A DNA stretch of 64,000 nucleotides from Neoscytalidium dimidiatum (GCA_037367355.1 CM074695.1:3472001-3536000); one strand, 5' to 3'. Positions 35,839 through 49,182 are shown, counted from the first letter of the stretch. Notes: generated from the sequence alone by a model not told the origin. A program made the numbers and translations.

Positions 35839-37981
35839 AAGAAACTTGATTTCGACTCGACATTCGCTTGCTTCTGTTGCTGCTACTGCTGCTGCTGCTG
35901 CTGCTGAAAGATACCCTGATCTGGTCGGATCGCTGCTTAGTCTCGATCTGAAGCAATCTGTTGTTACGAAACGTCACAACACAAACCACTCTTTCCCTTT
36001 CCTTTGTTTGTCTTTCCTTGGGCGTACTGTCATGTTTGAGGCCACTTTCTCTTTCCATCTCCCTGGCTTTTACGTTTCTCCAGAACAGCCTCATCATCCG
36101 ATGTGGGGAGAAACTTTGAAGAGTGCGAAGGCGAGAGAAAAAACGGAGGAAGATAGAGAAAAGATAGGAGTGAGGTGGTGCGGGGTTCAGTTGAGTCCCG
36201 TGTGGAGTCCATGTGTTTGCGCTACATCACGGCCTTCTTAACTGCTGCTGCTGCCTTTTCTCCTCTTTTCTGTGCACGACTCATACATGAACATCATGCC
36301 GTTTCTATATTGCACACCATTGTCGTCACATCGTCGCTGCTATCATTGCCATGGGGGTTGGGGACGAGCAAAACAAAAGGCCAATTGCCAAACCATACCG
36401 ACGTGTGGATCATCCAAAGAGCTTGGTCCAGATGTATACACTACTCCACAATAAGCGCCATCCGCCTCCATCTTCTCTTTCCTATGTCAGGTTTCTTAGA
36501 TCCTGTCTCTTGGTCGTTTCGTCCTCGCTCCCGTCCTCCCCCTTGCTCTGTTGGGAAAAGAAAGAGCGCAGCTCCATTTTTTGGGCATAATTGAGTTCGG
36601 TTTTTGCTTTGTGTGTGGGTTGTGCCACTTCGTAGTGTTGTTATTAACGCATGATACCACGGCGTTTCCCTTTCTAGCTATTTCTCACTACATTTCTTCG
36701 CTCTATATATATATATTCCCTCCCCCTTTTTTCCCCCTCCCTTCACTGCCTCCTTTTCCTTTTTGCCTGTAGGCAGCGTACAAGGAAGTACCTGTCCTGA
36801 CTACATGACTGCATCTACGTCTTGATCTTCCCCTGGTGGAATTCGATTCGAGAGACCCAGTCTTCTGTTTCTTTCTCGATTTTCTCTTCGTAGTCAAACT
36901 CCATGTACGGTAGTTTTCTCTGTCATAAACGTTTTGTACCTATTCTCTCCAACTGTTGGTTTTCGTCTCCTGTCCTGCTCGGAGGCATAATGTCACCCTT
37001 TTTATGGTGCATCTACTCCATCATCGCGTCTTCTTTCGTCCTTCTTTGCTGTACATATAGAGAGGAGAATGGATAAAAGACAAAAAGTCCTTTCCTTGTG
37101 CAAAATGTTCAATGTTAACATACAGCATTATGACAATAGAGCAATGCAACAAATGAGGCCCCGCTTGCTGTTTGTTAGCAGGGGTAGAGATACTCCCTAG
37201 TAATTTTTGCTTCAGTCTAACGAACTTTCTAAAGTAAGCCTTGAGCCCCGCAGGACAGCATTTTTATTGCAGGTTTCCGGGAACCGAGTGGAAGACATGC
37301 TCCTATGCCTCGACACGTTGGAAGCAGGACGAAAGGGTAGCGCCCTGTAAACGTGTATGGCGTCCATGCTATCGGTGGTACCGAGATTTACTTACTACAC
37401 TATATATGCTAACTGCGTTACAGTAAGAATGAATACGCTCCTGTCAATAAAAGTATCACGGTCCTCCCGCTTTACGTTGAGCTTGTAACGATATATATAG
37501 TGCTCGTGGCTATGAAGACCAATGATTAAAGGAGGCGATCCTAATTCCTACACTGAACTGCATTTTGAATCACGCCACCTATTCAGTCACGCTCTCTCAG
37601 GTGCCCCCGCACTATTATCATGTATAGGATCTTAGAGGGTTTCAATGAGTATATGATTCCACTGCGATTCCAGACACTACTTTCTCCAAAGGCCAAGGAA
37701 CTTGAAGCGTACCAATACACCGTCCCATTCTGAAGAAATACCAACTATTCGAACGCCGTCCAGACATGCAAGATCCCTTTTCTCGAATTTGATTTCTTCA
37801 CAGGCTTGATCTAGACTGCACGCGATTGGCCTGGAATGGCTCAGGGAAAAACTATGCCAATGTAGTGGTTTGTAGAGCCTCTGAGAGAACCTAGAATGCG
37901 GACCGCACACTACGATTTTCTTAAGAGCATGGCGCCGAACTTGTGCTTCTTATCACCCGCCTCGGCCAAGGCCAAATCCTG
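35839..37981. other. 2.1-kb convergent region, Mss4 and Gup1 3' ends
   Basis: No gene seen. Pyrimidine- and AT-rich, with a TA run and T/C tract at 36702-36775. Lower GC than the coding flanks from about 36900 to 37900. Long Mss4 3' UTR or a non-coding transcript is possible. Confidence 0.55.
35886..35906 (+). repeat. CTG trinucleotide repeat in Mss4 3' region
   Basis: Seven perfect CTG units, with degenerate units from 35875, 48 bp after the Mss4 stop codon, so probably in the 3' UTR. Confidence 0.9.
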
Positions 37982-40038
37982 TCAACATTTCATACGGATT
38001 CCTTCCCTCATCTCTTCCTCCCTTATTTCAAACATGACCTGCACGCCCACGAAAAGCGCACCGCACGCCAATGCAAAGAAGGTTAACCCCGACGTAGATT
38101 GGAAGATGGCTTTTGCCAATCCTTCCAACCCATCCAGTCCAAGGGCGAAGCCGACCAAGTTCGCCGCCATCATGAACAAGATTTGTGCCACCGCTCCGAC
38201 ACCACAAAGAATACGGTAAGCGTTAGGACGACTTGCCCATTTCTTCTTGGGAAAGGCAAGCGATGCTAAAATCTCCGGGGCCACTATGAAAGTGACCAAC
38301 CAGCCCCACATGAGCAATCGCAGCTGAATGTCGTGCCAGAGAGCAACAAAAGTAAAGATGGCGAGGTAGTTGAGCAAGGTGGAGAAGATACCGCGACCGT
38401 GACCGCTACCACCCATCGGGATGAAAATATAGCGCACTAGCCAGCGATTGTAGCTCCGGTGCCAGCCTCGCCAGAAGCCTGTTATGCTGTAGTTGTTGCT
38501 CATGCAGCGAACCATGTTTTCGGGCGGATCGATGTTATCAAGAAGAGCCCATAAGCGGAAAAAGCGCCAAGGAAGAAGGAGCTTCAACCAGATATGATGC
38601 AAATTAAAATAGCCAAGCATGCTCAGCTGAAAAGGCGTATAGGCATCCCAATCTGGCTGCGCATGGAAGATGGCGACTGCATAGATGTAGTGGATAATGG
38701 TTTCCATGGCTAGAAGAGCCAGTACGAAACGAATGGCATAGCGGGCGGTGCGCTCAAGCGTGATGCTATGGGCGCAATAGCGCTGCTGGGATATGTAGTC
38801 GTTGAATGTGAGAATGGGTCCTGCATTGTAAAGCGGTGAATAGAGGGCGTAGGCGACATAATTGCGAAATGAGTAATCGGCGGGCTTTGCAGGAGTGGAG
38901 ATCCGGTCACGTTCGGACAAGTTGGAGGAATCAAGTTGTTTCTTCTTTTGCGTGTGAGAAGTGAAACGAGGACCATCTCAAATGAGGCTTACCTCGATGG
39001 GGCTTCCGCCTTGCATATTCAGACTCCAGTAGTAATCCATACTGAAACTGATCAACCGCAGGACGGTGATGTTGAACAGGACCTCCCAGCGGGGATTCAG
39101 ACCACCGTAGCTGTCCAGCCATGGCCCCCACGTTCCCGAGCCGTCACCGCCATGGACGAAAGCAGCAATGCTGGTAAACGGATAACCCCGGCAAATCTCA
39201 TTCGAGAACAAAGTGCAGATGTTGAATATCCAGGTGGCGGGGGGAATGTAGCTTTTGGGCAGAGAAGTTGTGATTCTGTAGTTAAGACAAAGGATCAACA
39301 AGACTTTGATCGCCGAGAAGCCATGCAGAGCAAGAATGAAGACAATTGCAAAGCCAAAGTCAAATGTCACACGTTGTTCCAGCCTTGCATCTGCGGCAGC
39401 ATGTGTGGTCAGGCCCTGTGTGAGTTGGCGGCCGTTGGGAGCTAGACTTTGGCGGACTTGAGTGTACGAATCGGCACGGCACAAGTAATCGTATGCTCTA
39501 CGGATGAGAGGATGGATGAGGGCGATGACGAGAAGGTAAGGGAAGTTATCGCGGAACGAGGCATACTGGCCGTCGGAATTGTCCTGTGGCCAACAATAAG
39601 TACCTGACTTCTTCGGACTTGGGGCAGCGCACCAACGTACCACTTTGCGGCCAGGAATCCACCCATCGGACAGCAGGTGCTCGAATTTAGGGTAATTGGG
39701 GTGGGAAGCTGGCAGGAATCAGCTTGATGGGACGAGATAGGACTGAGGATGACGGCACCTTTCGACACATCGTAGACGGCATAGAACATGGAAGGCACAG
39801 CAGTCAAGAACACGAGGTAGTACAAGTAGAACTCGGGCGTGTTCCATTTGGATGGTTGCGAGGCTGGTGCTCGAGGTTCGAGGCGGGCAGCATGCTTGGG
39901 GCCAGTTGGCGAGGGCTTCGCGGGATCGATGCGTGGCTCGGTGGCAGCTTGCTTTGGGGGCGTGGTCGAGGAAATGGTGAAGCGGGTGTCCAGAGTGTCC
40001 AGAGAGTACAGACGGCGCAAGAAGCTGAGCAACGCCAT
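37982..40038 (-). CDS. GUP1: Gup1-type membrane-bound O-acyltransferase (MBOAT)
   Basis: Four exons (40038-39759, 39708-39641, 39583-38993, 38944-37982) encode 633 aa, near yeast Gup1 (560 aa). Gup1 remodels GPI-anchor lipids in the ER by adding a very-long acyl chain. The chain has about ten hydrophobic segments, e.g. EFYLYYLVFLTAVPSMFYAV and FNLHHIWLKLLLPWRFFRLW. The MBOAT active-site region is seen: GFWRGWHRSYNRWLVRYIFI and FTFVALWHDIQL, which carries the catalytic His. Joined exons give SHPNYPKFEHLL, GWIPGRKVDNSDGQY and SPIEKKQLDSSNLSERD, all as in the family. The last intron ends in the weak acceptor AAAAG, next to a second AAG. Start at the first ATG (MALLSFLRRLYSL). Head-to-head with Arp4. 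Confidence 0.94.
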
Positions 40039-40418
40039 GGCTCAGGAAGAGCCCCAGGAACGAGTGGACTGGAGCGTAGGGGGGCACGCGAGCGGCGGGT
40101 GATGTGAACGAGTAGGGTTGCGAGGAAAGTCAGCCAGGCAGCCGAGGAGCTGCGCGGTGCAGCCCGCCCTGGCGCCGCGCACGCCCTGGCGCCGCTCCCT
40201 CGGCACCCTGAGGCCAGCGGAGCGGAGCCCCGTGCGCCAGGAACGACACGAGCGAGGGCTGATCGCCCTGCGCCCGCCAAAGCAGAGCTCCACCATCATC
40301 GCGACCACCCGCCCAGCTTGCTCACGCTTCTGCCCCCACCATCGCCCGCCCGAGCCTGCATCTTGCACCGACCACAGTCATTTTCCACGCGCACGCCTGC
40401 GCTGCCATCTTCTCTGTC
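40039..40418. promoter_or_regulatory. Divergent promoter Gup1 / Arp4
   Basis: 380 bp between outward-pointing ATGs, GC-rich, no TATA box seen; expected to hold both promoters. Confidence 0.55.
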
Positions 40419-42103
40419 ATGGCGCTGCCAAGCTCTCAGCCGCCCGCCATCAACGAGTACGCCGGAGGTGAGTGAGCTTCACTTGGGTTCGCGCGTGCTG
40501 CAACTGCACCTAGCGCTGACCTCAGTCTGCAGACGAGGTGTCCGCCATCATCCTCGACCCCGGCTACTCCACTACCCGCGCTGGTTTCGCGGGCGAAGAC
40601 GCGCCGAAGTCTGTCATCCCCAGCTTCTACGGTCTGCGCGAGGGCGACTCCAATCCCATTTTTGGAGAAAATGCGATCCACAACCCCCTGTCCAATCTCG
40701 AAATCAAGAACCCTTGGTCGAACGAAGGAATTGTTGAAGACTGGGAAACGGCGACAAAACTGTGGGAGTATTCCATCACCTCGCGCTTGACCGGGGCGAA
40801 AGAGCAGAATCCGGCTTCCAATGGCCTCAATGATCCCTCGAATGGCGACATGGACGTGGAGATGGACGCTCAGGCCGAGATGGAAAAGCCGCTAGAAGGT
40901 TCTCCACTGCTCATGACGGAGCCGGGCTGGGCAAACGCCAAGCATCGTGAGAAGTCCATAGAGGTCGCCATGGAAGAGTGGGGTGCTCCTGCTTTCTATG
41001 TGCAGAAGACGGGCGTGCTTGCAGCGTACGTGTGCGGCGTGTTGCCATCGTTGAACTCATGTGCTGAATGAGCCTGCAGGTTTGCGTCTGGAAAACCCTC
41101 CGCACTGGTCATAGATGTTGGCGCTGCCACCACTTCTATCACTCCGGTCATTGATGGCATGGTTATCAAGAAGGGTATGCTATGGTGACCCATGTCTGTG
41201 TTTTCCTGTCTGCTGCTCACCGCTCTCGCAGGTGTGGTCAAGTCGCCTCTAGCAGGCAACTTCGTCTCCAACCAAATTCGTTTGGTCTTCCAGCAAGCGC
41301 AGCCACCCATACAATTGACACCGCACTATCTGGTTGCATCAAAGACCCCGGTGGAAGCCGGCACACCTGCTCAGGCGGTGTACAAGAAGTTTGAGAAGGA
41401 ACCAACAGCATCATTCCGCAGGCTGGAGGAGGAACGCGTGCTCACTGAATTCAAGGAGTCAGTAGTCCAGGTCTGGACCGGTGGCAAGTTTAGTGGCAAT
41501 GCCGAGGAGGTCTACAACAACAGCCCCGGTAGGCCGTTTGAGATGCCCGATGGGTGGAATCAGGTCTTCCGCGCTGAGCGCTTCAAAGCCGTGGAAGGCT
41601 TGTTCGATGCCAAGGCTGCGCTGACGGTAGGCTTCTTTGATGCATTCAGGCTTTCACGGGCGTTTGTGGGAATGAGTGCTGACAGGCATCATCAGGATGC
41701 GGATAACCCTAGACCGCGCGACGACCAGACAATCCCGCAACTGGTCGTTCAGGCGCTCAGCCACGTTGATGTGGAGATGCGGCCCGCCCTCCTAGCAAAC
41801 ATTGTTGTCACCGGTGGCTCGTCTCTGATTGTCGGCTTCAACGACAGGCTCAACCAGGAGCTTGCGCAAATCTACCCCGGTCCCAGAATCAGGCTGCAGG
41901 CCCCTGGTAACACGGTGGAACGCAAGTACGCTAGCTGGATTGGAGGAAGTATACTTGGGAGCTTGGGCAGTTTCCATCAGGTGAATTACACTGCCGTTTC
42001 CAAGCTTGGAAGGCAAGACCGCTAACAGTTCACGCAGCTTTGGGTCAGCAAGAAGGAGTATGACGAGCACGGAGCCGGCATTGTGGAGAAGCGCTGCAAA
42101 TAG
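40419..42103 (+). CDS. ARP4: Actin-related protein 4
   Basis: Five exons (40419-40467, 40533-41025, 41080-41174, 41232-41980, 42038-42103) encode 483 aa. Arp4 is a nuclear actin-like subunit of the INO80, SWR1 and NuA4 complexes. Actin-fold markers: [20 protein letters not shown] (phosphate 1 loop), [18 protein letters not shown] (phosphate 2 loop), [14 protein letters not shown] (adenosine site), and the C-terminal [15 protein letters not shown] then [12 protein letters not shown]. It has the acidic/Asp-Met insert of about 40 residues ([17 protein letters not shown]) after [13 protein letters not shown], where actin lacks it. Exon 1 codes only 16 residues. All introns are 54-65 nt. Confidence 0.96.
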
Positions 42104-42749
42104 AATAGTCTTTGAAGCAGGAAGCCGGCAGAACGGTCAGGTCAAGCGCGCAGCTGGGTAAGTGATGATGGCTTCCGGATACACTGTACGGTCATTCGGC
42201 CTGGCAGGAATAGGGGCTGTGAAGATATGCGCATCAGGCAGTTTGCAGAGTCGTCGACCAAGGGGTTTGATACCCTGAACAAGGACAGTAGTAATGCAGG
42301 GAAGTCCGGGAGCGCATTGGCAGTGGGGCAGAAAAATGGATGAGGCTCAATGGTTGAAAGCATCCGGCACGTGGGGTCGTGTACGCGGCCCTGTGCAGTG
42401 CAGGGTCACGCAAGGAGAATGGCCAACAAGGCGCGAAACTGGTTGTATGCTGCTTGGCGCATGTACGCTCTAACGGTGCTCCTTTTGGCGTGACTGGAGA
42501 GAGTTGCGACTGGGAGGTAGCCGCGCGTGGGCGGCGCGTCGGGTCGCGTGAATCTCGGCGCGGCGTCACTAAGACGGGCGGCGTCGGGGCCTCCTGACCT
42601 GAGGGCCTTAGGGCTGGCGAGCGCGCCAAGACGGGCCGTGCGCGCCGTGTTTACTGCTCGAGCTGTTTTGATCCGCTGCTCCACTGACGAGCCCTCGATG
42701 CGACCTCCCCATCCGCCAACCCGCACCTTGTCGTTCCTTTGCCATCAGA
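42104..42749. other. Intergenic region Arp4 - SMC4
   Basis: No gene seen; contains the SMC4 promoter. Overlapping open frames on both strands here are short and featureless. Confidence 0.6.
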
Positions 42750-45700
42750 ATGTCTGCTGCCCGGCCCTCTCGGCGAGCGGCCGCGCGCCGCCAGACAATT
42801 GTTGAGTCCTCGGATTCGGAGGAACACACGGTCGTGAGGCAGGACAGCGATGAGGATGAATTCACGCCCGCGCCCGAACCTGTACCGCCCAAGAGCGCTC
42901 GCCGCCGCACAGCTATGAGGGCAGACAGCGGTGATGCCGAAGCCACTCCAGCCCCAAAGAGTGCCCGCCGCCGCAAGGCCTCCGAGGTGCCCATCACTCC
43001 CCGCACCGTTCCAACGAAGAAAGGCAGAACGCGAGCCAGCCAGTCCGTCGAGCCCTCCGTTGCCTCCAGCCCCGCCGAGAGCACAGCCACCAGCGCTGCT
43101 GGCGATCGAGATGACGAAGAATCATGCAAGCCGCCCAAGAAGATGCAGGCTACACGGAGAGGTCGGCGCAACGTTCGTGACAGCCGCAGAAGCAGAGCTT
43201 CAGTCGCCCCGGATGTAATACAACAATTCCTTCCCCTCTCTGTCTCGCAATCTACCCCAAACCCAGAGCGGTCGCCTTTGGCATTGCCTTTCGCGAGTGA
43301 TACTAAATCTGCCCCGAAGGAACAGGAATCCGAGCATGAGCTACGCCACAAGTCTCCACTCTCTGACATCACCAACGACGCCGATAAGTCTTTCAACATA
43401 ATGAGACCTACAGATCAAGACGCCACACCGCGTCAAAAGACACCCCAGCCCTTCGATCCTGGCAACATCGAGAACGTCGAAGCGAAAGCGTCAACGCCAA
43501 ACCCGAAGGATGAGGCGCCCGTGCCTGAAGACAACACTCTTGTTCCAGAGGAGAAGACCCCCGTTCCCGAGCAAAAGACGTCTGCTCTTGAGCAGAAGAC
43601 TCCGATTCCTCAGACCCCGCGTACTGTCACCCGAGTGGATGCGCTCAATACCGTGCTGGAAAAGCCGATGGACATTGTGGCTAAGGCTAGGGCAGCTGCA
43701 CAGCCTTTGACGCAGGAGCCAGAAGTCCCGAAGTCACGCATTTGTATCACCTGGCTGATACTCACCAACTTCAAGAGCTATGCGGGCAGACAAGAAGTTG
43801 GCCCATTCCATGCATCATTCTCGTCCGTGGTCGGTCCGAACGGTTCCGGGAAGTCGAACGTGATTGATTCGCTCCTGTTTGTCTTTGGCTTCAGGGCAAG
43901 CAAAATGAGACAAGGCAAGCTGTCGGCACTGATTCATAATTCAGCAGCCTTCCCGAATCTAGACCACTGTGAAGTTGAAGTCCATTTCCAGGAAGTTATG
44001 GACTTGCCCGGGGGAGGCCACGAAGTCATTCCAGATTCCAACCTAGTCATATCCCGCAAAGCCTTTAGGAACAACTCTAGCAAGTACTACATCAACGGCA
44101 AGGAGTCCAGCTTCACCATAGTGACCACTCTTCTGCGTGACCGCGGTGTGGATCTGGACCACAAACGCTTCTTGATCCTTCAGGGTGAAGTCGAATCGAT
44201 TGCACAGATGAAACCGAAAGCCGCGAACGAACATGATGATGGCCTGTTGGAGTATCTCGAGGACATTATCGGCACATCTAAGTACAAAACACCTATTGAG
44301 GAGTCTGCTGCCCAGGTGGAGACTCTGAATGAGGTTTGCCAAGAGAAGAACAACAGAGTCCAGCACGTTGAAAAGGAAAAGGACAGCCTCGAGGACAAGA
44401 AGAATAAGGCCATTGCGTACATCCGGGCCGAGAACGAGCTCGCAACCAAGCAATCTGCCCTCTACCAGATTTATGTTGACGAGACGAACGACAATATCCA
44501 GATCGCTCAAGAAGCGATCAATGAGGCGCAGGCATCCCTCAGCGAGGAGCTAGAAAGACATAAGGGAAGTGAAGAGGAGATCAAAGAGCTTGAAAGGCAG
44601 TACAAAGCAGGATCCAAGCAGTATGAGAAGCTCGAGAAACAAACCCAGGAATTCCTGAAGGAATTAGCGAAGCTCGATAAGGAGACCGTCAAGTTTGAGG
44701 AGAAGAAGAAGTTCCTGACCAATAAGGAAAAGAAGCTTCAGAAGACTCTCGAGAACAGCAGATTCGGCACTTCTGAAGCAGAGAATACCATCAAAACTTG
44801 CACCGATGACATCGAAAGGAACACTGCAGAGATCTCTGAGTTGGAAGAAAAGATGCAGGCCGAAGAAGAGGAGCTCAACTCAATCCGGGAGAGTTTAAAA
44901 GGCAAAACGCAAACCATCTCTGATGAAATAACAGCAAAACAAAAGTCCCTGGAGCCGTGGAATGCGAAGATTAATGAGCAACAGTCGTCAATAGCTGTCG
45001 CACAGAGTGAGCTGGATATCCTTCGTGAAAAAGAGAACGAGGGTGCGAGAAAGATTGCCGTGACTAAAGCTAAGATTGCTGGTCTCGAGGAGGCGAAGGC
45101 GGCGAAGCTGGCAGAGCTTGACGAATGCGAATCTCAAAAGCGAGAGACAGAGAAGGAGATAAAGACGGTACAAAGGGAAATGAATGTGCTGAGTCAGGAG
45201 GAACCTAAGGTTCGCTCCAAGCTTTCCAGCGCCCGTCAGAAAGCCGATGAGGCTAGATCTAGTCTTTCCGCAACCCAATCTCAGGGCAACGTCCTCACTG
45301 GACTTACTCGTCTGCAGGAGTCAGGCAGAATCAAGGGTTTCCATGGCCGTCTTGGTAACCTGGGCACGATAGACCAGAAGTACGACATCGCTATCTCAAC
45401 TGCTTGTCCTGCCCTGAACAACTTGGTCGTCGACTCGGTTGAGGTCGGCCAGCAGTGCATTGAGTATCTCCGGAAGAACAATCTCGGACGCGCAAACTTC
45501 ATCTTGCTCGATAGGTTGCCACAACGCGATCTTTCCGAGATCAGCACGCCTGAGAGCGTCCCGAGGCTCTTTGACCTCGTCAAATCTAAGCATGAGAAGT
45601 TCCGCCCAGCATTTTACAGTGTCCTTCAGGATACTCTTGTGGCGAACGATTTGCATCAGGCAAATCGCATTGCATATGGAGCAAAGAGATGGCGCGTTGT

Positions 45701-47479
45701 GACGCTCGACGGACAGCTCATTGATAAGTCCGGCACGATGTCCGGTGGCGGCACTAGGGTTGCGAAGGGTGCCATGTCTTCGAAGTTGGCTACCGACGTG
45801 ACGAAGGAGCAAGTGGCCAAACTCGAGGTCGATCGGGATGCTGTCGAGCAACAATTTTCGGACCTTCAGGGAGCCTTGCGCGAAGGAGACAAAATGTTGA
45901 GGGAGTTGAACGAGAAAATTCCCATGTTAGAAACGAAGGCCCAAAAGATTGCGCTGGAGGTTGAAAGCTTTGACCGGAACATTGCCGACGCTCAACGCCG
46001 CGTCAAAGAAATTGCTGCTGAACAGCAACCCTCGAAATCCGATAAAACCCGAATGGCCAATCTCGAGAAGAGCATTATCGCTATGGAAAAGGGAATCAGC
46101 AAACTCCATGCTGAGACTTCCAGTGTTGAGGAGGAGATCAGGGCGCTGCAAGATAAGATCATGGAGATCGGTGGTATCAAGTTGCGCACTCAAAAAGCCA
46201 AGGTCGACGGTCTGAAAGAACAGATCGATACCCTCAACGAAGAGATGTCTTCGGCTGAGGTGGGTAGGGCGAAGGCCAAAAAACAGAAGGCTAAACACGA
46301 GAAAGCCCTTGCGGAGGCGGAGAAAGAGCTCGAAAAAGTAGTTGTGGAAATGGAAAGAGTGGAAGAAGATATGCGAACTCAGCGAAGAGACTCCGGCGGC
46401 TCTAGGCAGCAGGCTGAGGAAGCTCAGGAGGCCCTAGAGGAGAAGAAGGAGGAATTGCAGGCTCTCAAGGCTGAGCTCGATGCGAAGACTGCTGAGCTCA
46501 ACGAGACGCGCGGCATCGAGATTGAAATGCGAAATCAGCTCGAGGAACATCAAAAGACGCTGAAAGAGAGCCAGATGAAGCTGCGGCACTGGCAGGAGAA
46601 GCTCAACAAAATCTCTCTAACAAACATTAGCGACCTCGGTGAGGAGCAAGAAGCTGACGCTCTGCCAACATACACCAAGGACGAGCTTCAAGATATGGAG
46701 AAGGGTCAGCTTAAGCGTGACATTGCTGCTCTGGAGGAGAAGACGCAGCACGTTCAAGTTGAACTAGGCGTTCTCGCTGAATACCGGCGCCGTGTTGAGG
46801 AGCATGCCGCTCGCAGTGCCGACCTCGCAGCTGCTGTTGCTGAACGCGACGCTGCTAAGAAATGCTGCGACGAGCTGCGCCGTCTTCGCTTGGAGGGCTT
46901 CATGGAAGGCTTCAGCACCATCTCTCTCCGACTTAAAGAGATGTATCAAATGATCACTATGGGCGGCAATGCAGAGCTTGAGCTCGTCGACTCTTTAGAT
47001 CCTTTCTCCGAAGGCATCTTGTTCAGCGTCATGCCACCCAAGAAGAGTTGGAAGAATATTTCAAACTTGTCTGGTGGTGAGAAGACGTTGAGCAGTCTGG
47101 CGCTGGTTTTTGCGCTTCATCACTACAAGCCGACACCTCTTTACGTCATGGACGAGATTGACGCAGCCTTGGATTTCAGAAACGTAAGTTGTCCTCAAAT
47201 ATCTTAGGTGCATTGGTTGACAGAGCGATTTCAGGTTTCCATTGTCGCCAGCTACATCAAAGAGCGTACGAAAAATGCTCAATTCGTTGTCATCTCTCTA
47301 CGGAATAACATGTTTGAGCTTGCAGCGCGTCTTGTGGGTGTATACAAGGTCAATCACATGGTAAGCTCAGTGAAATAGAACCCAACATTTAGATCTTGTC
47401 ACTAATTATTCCTTTAATCAACCCGTAGACCAAGAGCGTCACCGTCGAGAACAGAGATTACATCATTCCAAGGGCTTAG
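42750..47479 (+). CDS. SMC4: Condensin ATPase subunit SMC4
   Basis: Three exons (42750-47183, 47235-47360, 47429-47479) encode 1536 aa. SMC4 pairs with SMC2 in condensin and compacts mitotic chromosomes. The N-terminal 320 residues are disordered, basic/acidic, with many S/TP sites (TPRQKTPQPF) and repeated PEEKTP/PEQKT units, likely Cdk targets. Walker A GPNGSGKS at residues 362-369 follows ITWLILTNFKSYAGRQEVGP, and the long coiled coil begins after ESIAQMKPKA. The hinge spans about 849-1000 and ends with GTMSGGG. The C-lobe signature NLSGGEKTLSSLALVFALH is near 1439, and Walker B LYVMDEIDAALDF near 1464. The small last exons complete IVASYIKERTKNAQFVVISL and RLVGVYKVNHMTKSV. The first ATG is used. 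Confidence 0.97.
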
Positions 47480-48024
47480 TCTTTCCACGACATGGTTTCA
47501 CTGTTTGTGCGCCTTGACTTTCTGATCTGGTGTAGGGGATTGGTTGGTGACTGGTGGGACCATCGGAATGGACTACGGATACAATGCACGCGACGGGAGG
47601 TCTCTTCATTACTATTTTGCGTTTGCAAGGCGTCTGGCGATAGTGGAACAGAACGAAGCTAGGGCATGAACCTGGATGGCTTATGACACATCCCATACGA
47701 GAGCAAACAAACGGATGAACAACACAGTGCATGGATCGAAGAACGTGACTGACTCTACTATTACTGTCCAAATTCGACCAAAGCATCCTTTATTAACCAA
47801 AAAGCAACAGTCACTGTTTCTGTTCAGACTTCAGAGTGGGTATATCTACAATTCATAGAGTAACAAGCCTCTCCCTTGTTTGTTGTACAGCATCATACTG
47901 TCTCTGATCCATCGCGCGCGTAAAGATGATATACCCGACCAGTACCATTGCTGCTGCCCTGGGTCGAAGTTGTGCCGCGCGATCATTCTTCAATTCCATG
48001 TCCATTCATTTCATACGGCGGACT
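47480..48024. other. Convergent 3' region, SMC4 and BTB gene
   Basis: No gene seen; short open frames only. Confidence 0.6.
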
Positions 48025-49182
48025 TCAACTCCCCACGCATGGCGACGTTTCCGCGTGCTCATGATAATGCTGGCACATGCTCTTCACCCACGGCTTGCAG
48101 CTCGCCAACTTCGCGGCATCGTCACCACACAAGGCTTTTCCCGATGCGACGCAGGCATTGCAAAAGGCGTAGCTGCAAGCTTCACACTTATTTCCGCTTA
48201 AGCCTGGTTGCATGACCTCTCTGCAGCTCCAGCAGGCGCGGGTGGTGGTCCAGGTTGTGGGCTTCCAGGCCACGAGATCGTGGCGGCTTAGCCCCTGCAA
48301 CTCAGGTCTTTTAACGCGGACGACGAGCTCACGTAGGAACTGCGGGTGCCACTCATCCGGATGGCTCGCCAACAGCACGTCTGTCTTCTTGAACGCGAAC
48401 AAGTCGACCACCAGCTTGCGCAGCAGTGCTGTGTCGCGGATCTCGTCGTAGAGCGTGACGGTGTCGCTGGGCGTTGGAACGGAGTTGCTCTTCTCGGCGA
48501 GAGCGGCGACGCGATCTACCACGGCATTGCGGAGAGATTCGACCGAGAGACGGTCGGCCAAACCGTATAACGAGAGGAGCAGGTAGAAAGCGACCTTACC
48601 ACCGCGCGTGAAGACGTCATCCAGCTGGCCGGTGTATCTGGGAGAAGCCACCACCGTATCAGTACGCTTAGGCTTGGACCAGTAGAACGGAAGGGAATTC
48701 TACGTACGCCCAGGAGAGGAACAGCTCGAATGTGGAGACGTCTTCGACTGGTAGGGTGAGCTCCTGGGAGAGGCCTTCGGCGAAAGTACCCGTGAGAGCA
48801 GCAGCGAAGAAGGGCGAATAATGTGTCAGGAGGTCACGGTGGACAAGGAAAGGCGTTTTATCGCTTCCAACAAGAATTGTGGATATGGTCGTGAAGTTCT
48901 TGAACTGGGTCCTGTTACTCAGGTAAGTTGAATGGTCGCCAAACGACGGTCTACAGCATGCTTTATTCCAACAGGCCGGGTGAACGTATCGTAGAGTTGT
49001 AATGATGTGTTGTGACATTGTTGCTGCCTTGAAAATGTGCAGCTAGCGATCCTTCCCTTGCATACTCCCTAAGCTAAGAGGCACACTCACCGTAGCGAGA
49101 ACTGCCGACTGCTCTTTGAGCGCGCTGCACCCCTTAACGCCAGCGGTGTTCGCGCGCGGGGCTTCTCCACCTCGGTCGCCAT
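48025..49182 (-). CDS. BTB/POZ-domain protein with C-terminal Cys/His-rich motif
   Basis: Three exons (49182-49091, 48911-48708, 48637-48025) encode 302 aa. The start was set at 49182 because its exon (MATEVEKPRARTPL) splices in frame onto the BTB exon; an unspliced ATG frame from 49018 would read through a clear acceptor (CAG at 48914-48912). The BTB core is TTISTILVGSDKTPFLVHRD, LLTHYSPFFAAALTG, FAEGLSQELTLPVEDVSTF and FELFLSWAYTGQL. The C-terminal part contains CWSCREVMQPGLSGNKC, CEACSYAFCNAC and CGDD, a run of Cys pairs resembling a zinc ribbon. Typical fungal BTB proteins of this kind have no assigned function; Cullin-3 adaptor or transcriptional roles are possible guesses. The first intron is 179 nt. 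Confidence 0.82.

Noticed and set aside
48668..49018. ATG at 49018 as BTB-gene start
   Set aside because: The frame reads through a good acceptor at 48914-48912; splicing from the exon at 49182-49091 is in frame and gives a better protein.
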